This document shows, piece after piece, positions 44,443 through 54,065 of a DNA stretch of 64,000 nt. Source of the stretch: Flavisolibacter ginsengisoli DSM 18119 (GTDB lineage Bacteria > Bacteroidota > Bacteroidia > Chitinophagales > Chitinophagaceae); assembly GCF_900129295.1 (NCBI RefSeq), contig NZ_FQUU01000018.1, positions 30,517 to 94,516 of the forward strand, read 5' to 3'. The position numbers were made by a program, and so were the translations under genes. The number at the start of each line of letters is the position of its first letter. Position 1 is the first letter of the stretch. Below the pieces are notes generated by a model, which was given only the letters and a program-made list of their open reading frames with translations, did not search any database and was not told the DNA's origin.

Positions 44443-46746
44443 CTACCAGCTTTCAACTGGCGGTGGCGTATGCACTCCCCAGGTTTTATTGGGCTCCGGG
44501 CCCATGGTAAATTCCACCGACGACCCATTAAGGATATCCTGGTGGGTGATATAGGTCTTTGTATACGCCTTTCCATTCATCTTCATGGATTGTATATAAA
44601 TATTCTCTTTGGAAGCATTCTTCACCAGCACCCTGAATTTTTTGCCGTTGTGCAGATCAATGGTCGCCTTGCTTAAGAGGGGAGAACCAATAGCATAGAT
44701 ACCATTGGCAGGATTCACAGGGTAAAAACCCATGGCACTGAAAATATACCAGGAAGACATCTGGCCGCAATCTTCATTGCCCGAATATCCTGCAGGTTGA
44801 TCATCATATAACTCATTCAATACTTTATTTACATAAAACTGTGTCTTCCACGGTTCGCCTGCATAATCATATAAATAAGCGGCATGGTGACTGGGTTCAT
44901 TTCCATGTGCATATTGCCCAATAAAACCGGAAGCATTTCCATTCTTTCGTTTCACCGTATCCACCAATGTGAAAAATTCATCCAGCTTGTTTACAAATGC
45001 TTTTTTGCCTCCCATCAGGTTCATAAAGTCCGGCACATTATGCGGTACATACCATAAGTACTGCCAGGCATTGCCTTCGGTGTAAGGCTGGCCACCATTT
45101 CCACCGTATTGCAAGGGGTCAAAGGGCTCCATCCATTTACCATCCTTGTCCTTTGCCCTGAAGAAACCTGTACCCGTTTCAAATAAATTCCTGTAGTTAC
45201 CGGAACGTTTAATAAAGAAATCATAATCATCCTTCTTGCCCAACTTCTTTGCCAGTTGTGCCACACACCAATCATTGTAAGCCGTTTCCAGGGTTATGGA
45301 AACCGACTGCGATTGCAGGTCTTCGGGCATATAGCCGTACTTATCATATATGCCAAAGGGTGATTGAATATGGTCCCGGGTAGAAGATCCTTTAATAGCT
45401 TCATAGGCTTTGTTCACATCAAAACCCTTTATTCCTTTTAGTGCCGCATCAACAATAACAGGAATGGCATGATTGCCGATCATGCAATAGGTTTCCACAC
45501 CCCACAAAGACCAGATGGGCAAAATGCCATAACTATCATAGTGCCGGATCATGCTGTTGATAAAACCTGCCGTTCGCCCGGGTTGTACAATTGTGTACAG
45601 CGGGTGTGCAGCCCGGTAAGTATCCCATAAGGAAAAAGTAGAATAATGAATTTTATCGGCGGCACGGCCGGTGGTATAATCAGCAGCAGGATAATCGCCA
45701 TTTACATCAGCCGTATTGTTTGGCTGGATAAAGGCATGATACAGGCCTGTATAAAAAATGCGTTTCTGTTTATCAGTGCCTTCAATTTGAATTTGCTTTA
45801 GTTCTTTTTCCCAGGCGTTTTCTGCATGGACAACTACCTGGTCAAAATTCCACCCGGGAATTTCTGCAGCTAAATTTTCCTTAGCATTGGCAACGCTTAT
45901 GGCAGACAGGCCAACTTTAACCAATACCTGTTCATTGGCAGTGGATGCGAAATTGAAAATCGCCTTAATGCCCTCAGCCCCCATCACTAGCGGTTTGTTC
46001 TCATAAACACGTTTACCATCAATCAGGATATTGGAGGTGAAAGGTTGGGAGAATTCGGCCCTGAAATAGACGCGGCGCATCTTGGCCCAACCGGTCAAAA
46101 CACGATAGCCTTCAATGGTCCTGTTATCAACAATTCTTATTTCCGCAGAGATGATCTTTGCTGACCTGTTGCCGGTTCCTTTCAGGCGGCTGTGATCCAT
46201 GTCTATGACAAAACCTGCCCCGGCACTTTGTGGAAAGGTGTAACGATGAAAACCTGCATGTTCCGTGGCTGTTAATTCGGCATTTACATTATAGTCGGTC
46301 AGTTTCACCTGGTAATAACCAGGCCTTGCCTGTTCCTGGCTGTGGCTAAAAGCGGAACGAAAATCTCTTGATGCACTGTCTTTATAATCAGCAGCTTTTT
46401 TTACATCGCCGGTTATAGGCATGATTAACACATCCAGCAGGTCGGCGATGCCGGTACCGTTTAGGTGTGTATGGCTAAAGCCAACGATTGTATTATCATT
46501 ATAATCGTACCCGGAGCAGGGTCGATTTACTTCATGTTTGGTATCAGGACTCAATTGCACAAAACCAAAGGGCATGGTAGCACCGGGAAAGGTGCAGCCC
46601 GGCAAACTTTTTTTATCAACTGCGGCCGTTCCAATAAACGGGTTTACATAACTGGTAACTTTTTTATTTACCGTTTGCGCAGGCAGTTCTAAAAAAGAAC
46701 CAAGAATAATGAGGAGAGTGACCAGGTAATTTTGATAGGGTTTCAT
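44443..46746 (-). CDS. GH92 alpha-mannosidase
   Basis: The 767-residue secreted enzyme opens with NYLVTLLIILGSFLELPAQ as signal. GH92 motifs are VNPFIGT, FPGATMPFGFVQLSPDT, GYDYNDNTIVGFSHTHLNGTG, FSLWDTYRAAHPLYTI, GNHAIPVIVDAALKG, NEDCGQMSSWYIFSAMGFYPVNP and a C-terminal HTPPPVESW-type tail. GH92 enzymes are calcium-dependent exo-alpha-mannosidases, most acting on alpha-1,2 links of N-glycans or yeast mannan. It is not next to a SusC/D pair, so the source of its substrate is uncertain. Confidence 0.93.
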   Translation of the reverse strand: MKPYQNYLVTLLIILGSFLELPAQTVNKKVTSYVNPFIGTAAVDKKSLPGCTFPGATMPFGFVQLSPDTKHEVNRPCSGYDYNDNTIVGFSHTHLNGTGIADLLDVLIMPITGDVKKAADYKDSASRDFRSAFSHSQEQARPGYYQVKLTDYNVNAELTATEHAGFHRYTFPQSAGAGFVIDMDHSRLKGTGNRSAKIISAEIRIVDNRTIEGYRVLTGWAKMRRVYFRAEFSQPFTSNILIDGKRVYENKPLVMGAEGIKAIFNFASTANEQVLVKVGLSAISVANAKENLAAEIPGWNFDQVVVHAENAWEKELKQIQIEGTDKQKRIFYTGLYHAFIQPNNTADVNGDYPAADYTTGRAADKIHYSTFSLWDTYRAAHPLYTIVQPGRTAGFINSMIRHYDSYGILPIWSLWGVETYCMIGNHAIPVIVDAALKGIKGFDVNKAYEAIKGSSTRDHIQSPFGIYDKYGYMPEDLQSQSVSITLETAYNDWCVAQLAKKLGKKDDYDFFIKRSGNYRNLFETGTGFFRAKDKDGKWMEPFDPLQYGGNGGQPYTEGNAWQYLWYVPHNVPDFMNLMGGKKAFVNKLDEFFTLVDTVKRKNGNASGFIGQYAHGNEPSHHAAYLYDYAGEPWKTQFYVNKVLNELYDDQPAGYSGNEDCGQMSSWYIFSAMGFYPVNPANGIYAIGSPLLSKATIDLHNGKKFRVLVKNASKENIYIQSMKMNGKAYTKTYITHQDILNGSSVEFTMGPEPNKTWGVHTPPPVESW

Positions 46747-46956
46747 TTATTCAGATTTTCGTCAACCAGCGGGTTTTCTAAGAAGACTGGCGAAAATACT
46801 GATAATATGCTCCCACGCTACTACTTTATAAGGATTGCTTCAAAGTAACTATGCCTCTTTCCAGGTTAGAAGCAACAATAAATGGTGCAGCTATTTTCCG
46901 GTGCTTTTATCAGAGGTAAATCTTTTTTAGTATCAAACCATTTTAGGTAACTGTTA

Positions 46957-48627
46957 TTAATTTGAAAACATAGGCGGGTGCTGCTGATGGTAAGTTGTCA
47001 TCTGCTGAAACTTTTTAGCGAACGCAGCTATTACTGCCTCACTGTATAATTTACCACCTATGAGAGTAATGCTGGGTGGTGCATTACCCGCAGCAGCGTT
47101 ACCGGCCGGTAATGTGATACAGGGATTGCCGGTAAGACAGGTCAGCGCCATGGGCTCATCGGCCATGCTGGGCACAATGATAATATCGTATTTGCTCAAT
47201 AAGGGAAAGGCCTGCTGCATCACCATGTACCGCAACCGGCATACGGTAAGGTATTCAACCGCCGGTATAAACCGTGCACTTCTCAGCATGTTCGGGTAGC
47301 GGCTTTGCCATTGCTGCACCATCAGGCTATCCTTACCTGATCTTGTGAGGGGATCAAAGGCGGCAGCTGCTTCTGCAGCCCAGATGGTTGTAAGCAGGTC
47401 ATTCGTATGCAGGTTGGATGGGAAGTCGATAGCTGTAACCTGCACGCCTGCATCCTTTAAAGTTTTAATAACAGCTTTTTCTGCGCTGTTGCCGGGTAAG
47501 GTGTCAATATAGTTTTTCGCATACGCCACCTTAATGTTTTTAAGATCCACAGTACCTGTATAATTAAAAGGCATTGTACGTGAGGCACGATCATATGTAT
47601 CACTGCCATGTATAAACGCAAAAACAAGGGCGGCATCTTCTGCGTTGCGGCAGATCGGGCCAATACGGTCTGAGGTCCAGGCAAGGTTCATACCACCGGT
47701 TCGGGCCACACTGCCAAATGTTGGCCGCAAGCCGGTGGCTCCACATACAGCAGAAGGCGCTACTATAGAGCCGTAGGTTTCTGTACCAATAGCAAATGGT
47801 ACCAGGCCTGCAACGGTTGCCGATGCCGAACCCGCAGAGGATCCGTTGGAACCCTGTTGTAAGTTCCAGGGGTTTTTAGTCTGCCCGCCAAACCATATAT
47901 CGTCCATCGCCAGCTCGCCCATAGATAGTTTAGCAATTAATACAGCGCCGGCCTTTTCCAGTTGCTGGTACACGAAGGCATCTTCCTCTATCACCTGGTC
48001 TTTAAAAGGGGGCGTGCCATACGTGGTGCGGGTGCCCTTCACAGCAAACAGGTCTTTCAACCCATAGGGTATGCCCTGCAGTGGACTTTTATAAATGCCT
48101 TTGGCAAAGGCAGCATCAGCCTTTTTGGCTTGTTCAATGGCTATTTCTTCCGTAAGACTGATCACACAATGGAGGGTATCGCCATATTTCTTCAACCGGT
48201 TGATAAAGAACCGGGTTAACTGAACGGAAGTAGTTTTATGATGCCTGAGCAACGATGCCAACTGGGGAATGGTATAAAACGCAAGCTGGTTGGTATCAGC
48301 AGGCATTGCCAAACGTTCAGGAATATTCCAGGTAATGGCTTGTTGTTTTGTATTGAAAGTCATTGCCGGCAATACCGGGTCAAACCAGTTGGACAGGGGC
48401 ACACTATTGGGTAAATTAAATCCATGCAGGTATTGATAGAGCTTCAGGTTGGCCTTCAGTTGATTCAACATAGAATCTCTTTTGGCGGCTGTAAAATGCA
48501 GGTCGTACATTTTTTCTGTATTAATAATTTCGCTCACCGAAATCTCTTGCGCACGGATAGATGGTGTAAGCACCAAAAGTGAAGTAAAGCAAACAATAGT
48601 TTTGATCAGCCTGTATACATTTTGCAT
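46957..48627 (-). CDS. Exported amidase of the amidase-signature family
   Basis: The 556-residue protein has a signal peptide (IVCFTSLLVLTPSIRAQ) and an amidase-signature core. The Ser-Ser-Lys triad is visible: Lys191 in GIPYGLKDLFAVKG, Ser263/264 in GSNGSSAGSASATVAG, and Ser287 in GTETYGSIVAPSAVCG. The final segment NPCITLPAGNAAAGNAPPSITLIGG fits the family C-terminus. Substrate is unknown; export suggests an extracellular or periplasmic amide. It is a single gene with unrelated neighbours. Confidence 0.9.
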   Translation of the reverse strand: MQNVYRLIKTIVCFTSLLVLTPSIRAQEISVSEIINTEKMYDLHFTAAKRDSMLNQLKANLKLYQYLHGFNLPNSVPLSNWFDPVLPAMTFNTKQQAITWNIPERLAMPADTNQLAFYTIPQLASLLRHHKTTSVQLTRFFINRLKKYGDTLHCVISLTEEIAIEQAKKADAAFAKGIYKSPLQGIPYGLKDLFAVKGTRTTYGTPPFKDQVIEEDAFVYQQLEKAGAVLIAKLSMGELAMDDIWFGGQTKNPWNLQQGSNGSSAGSASATVAGLVPFAIGTETYGSIVAPSAVCGATGLRPTFGSVARTGGMNLAWTSDRIGPICRNAEDAALVFAFIHGSDTYDRASRTMPFNYTGTVDLKNIKVAYAKNYIDTLPGNSAEKAVIKTLKDAGVQVTAIDFPSNLHTNDLLTTIWAAEAAAAFDPLTRSGKDSLMVQQWQSRYPNMLRSARFIPAVEYLTVCRLRYMVMQQAFPLLSKYDIIIVPSMADEPMALTCLTGNPCITLPAGNAAAGNAPPSITLIGGKLYSEAVIAAFAKKFQQMTTYHQQHPPMFSN

Positions 48628-48723
48628 ACATACAAATTACAGATTTATAGGATCACTCTTAATTTGGAATTAAAAACTAAGTGGTTATTGGTAATGTAAG
48701 CAGCAGCATTTTTTTTGGCCCCT

Positions 48724-49404
48724 TCAAAATCTTTCTTTTGAATCGCCAGGATTCCATATTTCACCTTCAAGTTGGAATTCTTTAAATATACGCTTCGCAT
48801 CGTCAACAGTCCACTTTGTCCATTCGGGGTTTAAATGGTTGCCGTACCATCTTTTTGAGAAGTCCCAAATTTTCTCAATGGGCTGGATATCACCTTTTGG
48901 AATATTATGTTTCCTTGTCCAGCTATTTACTTGTTCTTCGTTTTCAAAAACCAGCATATTACTACAAGTGTATATCACATTATCCCAGGCCTTTTTCATT
49001 GATATTGGAAAATGCACGAAAAGATTTTTTTCTTGAACTGCTCCGTTCAAAATATTAATTTCAATCTGTTTGGTTTCCCCTCCAATTGTTGTTGTTATTT
49101 TCAAGTCTTCTTTAAGAAGTGCTGCTATACCTAATGAACACCAGGCACAATTCCCCCACCATTCTCCTTTTTCTGATCTCACGAAAAAATTAGTCGGCGC
49201 TAATGAAAAAGGATGTATCACCCAAACCTTTGGTTCTTTAGGGTGTAAAACAACACCGTGATACTCTTGTAATTCGTATAAACCTTTAATTACTTCCTGT
49301 TTGCCTGCATTAAGCGTGTCAGCCAGTTGGTCAATAGTTGTTGCAAAACCATTTTCAATAATCCCTTTGATTATATGATAATGAAGATTTGAATTTGTTA
49401 CCAT
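48724..49404 (-). CDS. Alkylmercury lyase (MerB)-like protein lacking the key Asp
   Basis: The 226-residue protein has an N-terminal winged-helix-like section (NGFATTIDQLADTLNAGKQEVIKGLYEL) and a MerB-like domain with Cys89 in AWCSLG and Cys147 in YTCSNMLVF, which align with the two catalytic Cys (96 and 159) of MerB. The catalytic Asp (WCALD in true MerB, Asp99) reads Gly92 here. No merA, merR or merT lies near. So the family is recognisable, but cleavage of C-Hg bonds is doubtful, and a different lyase or sensing role is possible. Alignment is by eye. Confidence 0.72.
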   Translation of the reverse strand: MVTNSNLHYHIIKGIIENGFATTIDQLADTLNAGKQEVIKGLYELQEYHGVVLHPKEPKVWVIHPFSLAPTNFFVRSEKGEWWGNCAWCSLGIAALLKEDLKITTTIGGETKQIEINILNGAVQEKNLFVHFPISMKKAWDNVIYTCSNMLVFENEEQVNSWTRKHNIPKGDIQPIEKIWDFSKRWYGNHLNPEWTKWTVDDAKRIFKEFQLEGEIWNPGDSKERF

Positions 49405-49586
49405 TTTTACATCTTTGAGTTCTTTGAACTTGATTCAACGCTGAATGCATTGTTGAAGAAAGACCTGGCAGTACATTAGGTAATTGTTATATCAAAGTAA
49501 TGAATTTATTTTTCTGTTTCAAAGTAGATGTTATTGCAACTGATGAAGAATAGCTTCTGTCAACCCGGCTTTTGAAAATTCATTTC

Positions 49587-50306
49587 TTAGCGGCTTGATT
49601 TGTCTGCAAATTGAATGTAACTCTCATTCGCAAACTCTTTAAAGTAGAATATTTCAAATACTATTTTTGATAGAATTAGTTGCACCCTGTTTAAGAGGTC
49701 TTCTTTATCACCTGAAAGTGTCAAACAAAGTTTGGTTTCAGATTCAGCTAATTCGAAGCCCATATTTTTAAAAGCATTTATGTGATCCTCATTAAGAATC
49801 CATTTTTTCGTATGCTGTTTAACATATGGCAACGTAAGTTTTAGTACCTTCTTCGAATAGCTAATGCTTAAGAATAAATTGTCAGTCTTTTTTAGAACCA
49901 ACCTTAGATTTTTAATCTTCTTGTCTACGAGCTTTTTAAGCGTTTCGTCAAGCAGGGTTTCATGACCTGGAAGTGTAGCCTGTTTTGGAGTTTGATTTAG
50001 TCTTTCTAATGCCTCCTTTTCATGTTGTAGCCTTTTTTCTAAATACTCCTTCATATTGGTTAAGCTTTCAACCTCAATTTGCTTTTGCAAGCCATGGATC
50101 CATCTTTGCCTGGATTCCTTTTCATCATATAGCTTATCCTCAATATTATTCAACGTTTGAAGTCTTCCATTTAATTGATGCAAAGCCTCTGAATGGTAAT
50201 GAGCCATTAAATATTCTGTTTCTGCTATGCACGCGTCAATAAGTTTTTGAAGCCTGATTTTCTCTTCTTCGTAAACTGAGATTAAAAGTTTTAATTGATC
50301 GTCCAC
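49587..50306 (-). CDS. Hypothetical coiled-coil protein
   Basis: I do not recognise this 239-residue protein. Residues 1-130 are highly charged and helical with heptad character (LISVYEEEKIRLQKLIDACIAETEYLM, QLNGRLQTLNNIEDKLYDEKE, LEKRLQHEKEALERLN), so a coiled coil is likely. The rest is a mixed alpha/beta section (FLSISYSKKVLKLTLPYVKQ, FELAESETKLCLTLSG). The start is GTG 50306, since an in-frame stop lies only nine codons upstream and no ATG intervenes. It follows the 30-codon ORF at 50311 and the membrane-protein gene at 50436, probably as an operon. Confidence 0.6.
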   Translation of the reverse strand: MDDQLKLLISVYEEEKIRLQKLIDACIAETEYLMAHYHSEALHQLNGRLQTLNNIEDKLYDEKESRQRWIHGLQKQIEVESLTNMKEYLEKRLQHEKEALERLNQTPKQATLPGHETLLDETLKKLVDKKIKNLRLVLKKTDNLFLSISYSKKVLKLTLPYVKQHTKKWILNEDHINAFKNMGFELAESETKLCLTLSGDKEDLLNRVQLILSKIVFEIFYFKEFANESYIQFADKSSR

Positions 50307-50310
50307 TGGA

Positions 50311-50403
50311 TTATTTAAGCAGGTCGTTAATTTCTAAAGCTTTTGTGAATCGGTAGGCGCCGTGTTCCTTTCGCTGCATTTTTTCTTTGTTGTCAAATAC
50401 CAT
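50311..50403 (-). CDS. Possible small ORF, 30 residues
   Basis: An ATG-initiated ORF (MVFDNKEKMQRKEHGAYRFT, then 10 more residues) ends 4 bp before the GTG of the coiled-coil gene. It is in the gap between two same-strand genes and its charged composition resembles coding sequence. No family is recognised; it could be a small protein or an upstream ORF that couples translation. Confidence 0.35.
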   Translation of the reverse strand: MVFDNKEKMQRKEHGAYRFTKALEINDLLK

Positions 50404-50435
50404 TTGTTGGCCAAATTAACATTCAAGCCGCTATT

Positions 50436-50969
50436 TTACAAACGGTCAGTTAACTGCTTTGCATCATTATTTAATAAGTTGTACAATGCCTCGAAGTTTA
50501 CACAATCTCTTTTGTAGGTATTGGGTTGTGCATCTGGCCTGGAATTGAACAAGAGTTCATTTTCCCTGAATAGAATAGTAATGTTTTCTCCCCATGACGT
50601 AAGTGAAGTTGGTGTCCTTGCAGAAATATAAGAACTATTCTTTTCTAGTATTGTCCATTTGAGTTGCTTTAAATACTCCTCAATGTTGGTGAGTTGAAAG
50701 GAGGTTACAGGAATTGAATAGAATTTTCTTTCCGCTTCAATTCGTTTGCTATGGTAAATGATAAAATATACTGCAAAGCCCAAAAGTAGAATAGCCCAGG
50801 AAGCACTAAATTTTGTCAGCCCTATTTCTATTGGAATAATGAGTCCAAGGAACAATAAAAATGCAGGAAAGAGCATAACCACATACCTGTTCCAGATGTC
50901 ATCATACTGAAGCGGCCATTTGAAGTTTGAATCAATATAGTCAATATCCTTCTGTGTTAAAGGTGCCAA
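50436..50969 (-). CDS. Hypothetical protein with two membrane helices
   Basis: The 177-residue product has two close transmembrane segments (VVMLFPAFLLFLGLIIPIEIGL and WAILLLGFAVYFIIYHS) and a soluble C-terminal part of about 100 residues (SFQLTNIEEYLKQLKWTILEKNS, GENITILFRENELLFNSRP). The start is TTG 50969, placed directly after an in-frame TAG; the first ATG lies inside the first helix. It resembles small lineage-specific membrane proteins; no function can be given. Confidence 0.6.
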   Translation of the reverse strand: MAPLTQKDIDYIDSNFKWPLQYDDIWNRYVVMLFPAFLLFLGLIIPIEIGLTKFSASWAILLLGFAVYFIIYHSKRIEAERKFYSIPVTSFQLTNIEEYLKQLKWTILEKNSSYISARTPTSLTSWGENITILFRENELLFNSRPDAQPNTYKRDCVNFEALYNLLNNDAKQLTDRL

Positions 50970-51191
50970 CTATTTAAACTTGATTTTAATGAATATTGTG
51001 ATAGCACTGAAACCAACCTTTGTGTATTATTGGTATTTGATAATCTTGCAATATTTATACACTGATTATGTACCGGTGCTTTTCTTCTAGGCATTTCACC
51101 TACTCCGTTTAATGTTTTAGCGGAGTATTTTATGTTCAGTTATATCAAGAGTGTTTGATAGCTTTCTATCTAAGTTCTGGAAATATGTTTA

Positions 51192-52007
51192 TTAAGGATT
51201 TATAGAACATTTATCAAACAGGTACTTGACCTCAATATCAGATAAGGTTCGTGTATAGATTCGAATATCGTCCATTTTTCCGTTGAATCCATTATGGTCA
51301 CCTGACCACCAATTTGCAAGGATAAACTGTCCATTCACACAATGATTAATGGTATGAATATCTATTGTTTGGCTATTAACCAGGCTGCCATTTATATAGA
51401 GTTTCATAGTGCCATTGTTAAAGGTTATAATAACATGATACCAGGCAAAAGGATGAAACACCCTGGGATTCGATAACAAATATCCATTTGCGGGAATTTG
51501 GTCACAGATTTGATCCTGGTTAGTAGTAATAGAAAAACGTGCTACATCCCCATTTATCACATTATCAATTCCAACATTAAACGATGCCGCCTTGCCTGTG
51601 TTGTAATCCTGCTTACCAAAAAACAATCCTCTGTTTTCCCTGGGCATAACAGTCAGAGAAACTGAAAAAGCGGTTGCACTAGGGAAAAGTGCACCGTCTG
51701 CAATAGAAGCATAATTCTCATATCCATTGAAGTCAAGCGCGCTCAGATCATTGCCATGTATGTCATAGCTGAGTGATGCGCCGTTCTTTAGCGTTAAAGC
51801 ATGGTTATTACCACTTGCATCGCTGGTATTACCCTCAATTGGATAGTATCCCCATAAACTATCATTAATATGCTTCCCGATTATATCGGACTTCCAAACC
51901 GTGTCTTGTTTAGTAATTTCCTTTGTACAAGAAGAAACGCCTATCTGGGTTGAAAGCAATAGTATAAAAAGTAGGGTGCCATAAAGACTATAAATAACTT
52001 TTTGCAT
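51192..52007 (-). CDS. LamG-domain lipoprotein
   Basis: From ATG 52007 the product has 271 residues. A lipoprotein signal (LLFILLLSTQIGVSSCTKE) precedes a LamG/concanavalin A-like domain at about 55-265: LWGYYPIEGNTSDASGNNHAL, LDFNGYENYASIADGALFPSATAFSVSLTV, PFAWYHVIITFNNGTMKLYINGSLV and a closing NGKMDDIRIYTRTLSDIEVKYLF. Such domains bind glycans or proteins at the surface. No catalytic residue pattern is seen. Confidence 0.85.
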   Translation of the reverse strand: MQKVIYSLYGTLLFILLLSTQIGVSSCTKEITKQDTVWKSDIIGKHINDSLWGYYPIEGNTSDASGNNHALTLKNGASLSYDIHGNDLSALDFNGYENYASIADGALFPSATAFSVSLTVMPRENRGLFFGKQDYNTGKAASFNVGIDNVINGDVARFSITTNQDQICDQIPANGYLLSNPRVFHPFAWYHVIITFNNGTMKLYINGSLVNSQTIDIHTINHCVNGQFILANWWSGDHNGFNGKMDDIRIYTRTLSDIEVKYLFDKCSINP

Positions 52008-52355
52008 ATTCAATGGGTAGGTTTTGGTGTCAAAGACTTAGAAAATTCAATTTAAAATTTAAATATATCTATAAATATTTAATGACATGCTACCTTTTCA
52101 ATTTTTCCACCCTTCCGCTATTTGCAAAAGTATTTGTAAAGAAGTGATCTCTTATATTCTCTCGCTTCATTAATGTTCTACAATTCGATTTTCTTATTGC
52201 ATAAACTTGCTTACAATGATTACAGATAGAGAAGAGCATTTATGTTCTTCAGCTAATATTACATAAACATGCATGTTGTGAGTTGTTATTCTTTCTCGCT
52301 TTCTTTCTTATTCAACTTTCAATAGTGCCATTATGCGCCCCTGTCACCACACCTG
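52008..52355. other. Gene-free AT-rich stretch
   Basis: About 350 bp between two same-strand genes. It is AT-rich with no supportable ORF, no hairpin followed by a T run, and no RNA gene that I can see. The left part should hold the promoter of the LamG gene. Confidence 0.6.
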
Positions 52356-53027
52356 CTATTCTAATTTCACCCATTCATCCACGATCTTTTCTTTTGGCTT
52401 TAGCAGTACTGTTTTTAACCCCCTGAAATTATCCCTTACCCTGCCAGCTAAACAAATGGGAATCTCGTAGTCCTTATAAAAACTTCCTGCAAAAACTATA
52501 TCCCAATCAAAATCATGCTCCTCATGGGTAAGATATTCCTTATCCTCTGCTGTGGGTGGTTCGCTGATAATGATGGTCAGATTTTCTTTCTTCCGTTTCT
52601 TTGGCTTCTTCAATTTACTATTTGTCCTGGCATCTGCTTCCCTTAGTAAGGCTGGTATGCTCAACTCAAAATCTGCGGCACTGATGGCCATGCAATGCAG
52701 GGAGTGTAAATAGCTATGCAGCCTGCGCAGTACATCTTCCTCTTGTATGCGTTCATGAACAAGGGCAAGGCCTTGCTTTCGGCAAAGTGAAGCGAGTGTC
52801 TTGCATTTGTAGCCAGGCAGTACATAACGGTAAACCAGTGACCACAAGGTATTGGCCCTTCCAAAGCGTGAAGAACTGGCCCTGGAGCCTGCAAAAGCAG
52901 CGTCAGAGAAGAATCGTTTGCTATCTACACCTGGTTTTTCCCTGGCCAGGTAATCATCTTCTTCCTGGTAAAAATTAATGCCCTGGATGGTGCCGATTGC
53001 TTTAATAGAACTTATCTGCCTGGCCAT
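52356..53027 (-). CDS. Unknown Bacteroidota family with GTI-FY-YLAREK-GVD motif
   Basis: The 223-residue protein starts at ATG 53027 (MARQISSIKAIGTIQGINFY). The opening pattern IKxxGTIxGxxFYxxxxxYLAREKxGVDxxR is one I have seen in many short Bacteroidota proteins of unknown function. The next part includes GRANTLWSLVYRYVLPG, then a basic linker (KLKKPKKRKKENL) and a C-terminal section. No catalytic motif is visible. The gene is preceded by a 10-bp inverted repeat and a long hairpin (53051-53075 and 53178-53215), which may regulate it. Confidence 0.7.
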   Translation of the reverse strand: MARQISSIKAIGTIQGINFYQEEDDYLAREKPGVDSKRFFSDAAFAGSRASSSRFGRANTLWSLVYRYVLPGYKCKTLASLCRKQGLALVHERIQEEDVLRRLHSYLHSLHCMAISAADFELSIPALLREADARTNSKLKKPKKRKKENLTIIISEPPTAEDKEYLTHEEHDFDWDIVFAGSFYKDYEIPICLAGRVRDNFRGLKTVLLKPKEKIVDEWVKLE

Positions 53028-53050
53028 AATAGGATTGGATTTAGATACAC

Positions 53051-53075
53051 AAAATACTAAAATAATTAGTATTTT
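53051..53075. promoter_or_regulatory. Perfect 10-bp inverted repeat upstream of the unknown gene
   Basis: AAAATACTAA, 5-nt spacer, TTAGTATTTT lies 24 bp before the start at 53027. The size and position suit an operator for a dimeric regulator, but AT-rich dyads can also arise by chance. Confidence 0.5.
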
Positions 53076-53177
53076 AGATGTATCCCTTCTTCGATATTTA
53101 TCCACAGCTATCCCTATCCGTATTCCTGGTTACTATATATCAAAGGTATAGCTTCGCCCTATCTACTCCCTATCTAC

Positions 53178-53215
53178 GGTATGGATACTCCGTACCAGTA
53201 CGGAGTATCTATACC
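53178..53215. repeat. Long near-perfect hairpin
   Basis: An 18-bp inverted repeat with one G-U pair and a 2-nt spacer (arms ending GATACTCCGTAC and GTACGGAGTATC). Partial copies of the arm (ATCTAC, GGTATAG) surround it between 53100 and 53260. There is no adjacent T run. Confidence 0.8.
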
Positions 53216-53454
53216 TTTCCTATACAGTACATAGGAAGGAGCTATAAAGGAGATATATCTAACTGATGAATAAGAATAGGGTATGCTGAAGTGTTTCAAT
53301 TAAACAGATAGAATTGTAACATAGATAAACATCCAATGGACCATTGTTCAGTTGGAGTCAGCACCCCGCCGATAGCTATATATAGGATTTCTAATGAGTA
53401 CCATCATAGTCTGACAACTTGACTCCCTATTTTTTTAATTTGCCTTCCCTTCTT

Positions 53455-53904
53455 TTAGTCATTTCCAGGGAGAACTGGCGCAGGCGGCGGTGGCGGTGGT
53501 GCTGGCAGTTTACCATAACGAAGCCTTGCTTTTGCTGCTTGTTCTTTTTTGTCAAGGTTGTATGTTTCTTCGCTGCCATTTTTTAGTTGCACACGAAGTG
53601 TTTTTCCTTCATCCGACCAGCCAAGGCCTTCTACTTGCGGGTTGCGGTGCAAGAAAGCCTCGTAAGCGCCAGAGGATAATTTATCAACCTTTGCGGGAGG
53701 AGTTGGAGGTGCAGGAGGTGGGGCAGGAGGTTCTGCCATATCTGCCTGAACTACTACTGGTGGCGGCGGAGGTGGTGCACTGAAATTAACACCAGGTACA
53801 GGCGGTGGTGGAGGCGGTGGTGGGAGTTTTTTGCCTTGTTGCTGTGCCATAACCATTCCTGCTGAAAACAGAACTACTGTGAGAGACATAATTTTTTTCT
53901 TCAT
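53455..53904 (-). CDS. Proline-rich exported protein
   Basis: The 149-residue protein has a signal peptide (IMSLTVVLFSAGMVMAQ) and three proline runs: PPPPPPPP near the start of the mature part, PPPPPP a little later, and APPPPPPAP near the end. A short non-repetitive region in between (YEAFLHRNPQVEGLGWSDEGKTLRVQLKNGSEETYNL) looks folded. Proline runs suggest a cell-envelope spacer. Start ATG 53904 removes nine residues of a longer frame and gives a normal signal. Confidence 0.72.
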   Translation of the reverse strand: MKKKIMSLTVVLFSAGMVMAQQQGKKLPPPPPPPPVPGVNFSAPPPPPPVVVQADMAEPPAPPPAPPTPPAKVDKLSSGAYEAFLHRNPQVEGLGWSDEGKTLRVQLKNGSEETYNLDKKEQAAKARLRYGKLPAPPPPPPAPVLPGND

Positions 53905-54065
53905 AATTGGTTTTGTAATGAGATGCCTCAACCATTTTATTCCATAAACCCTTTCTAGAATTTTATTAATGGCGGCACCTGGTTGGGATGAATGGAAATG
54001 AAGAGATTGTTTTTTTAAAAACTTAAAACAGGTACATGTAGTAGAACCTTATTTAATTTTATTGC

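Noticed and set aside
48724..49404. Mercury-resistance operon
   Set aside because: No merR, merA, merT or merP in the neighbourhood, and the key Asp of MerB is missing.
51101..51127. Terminator (TACTCCG / CGGAGTA with a 13-nt loop)
   Set aside because: The T run is on the plus strand, where no gene precedes it; the long loop and 7-bp stem are weak.
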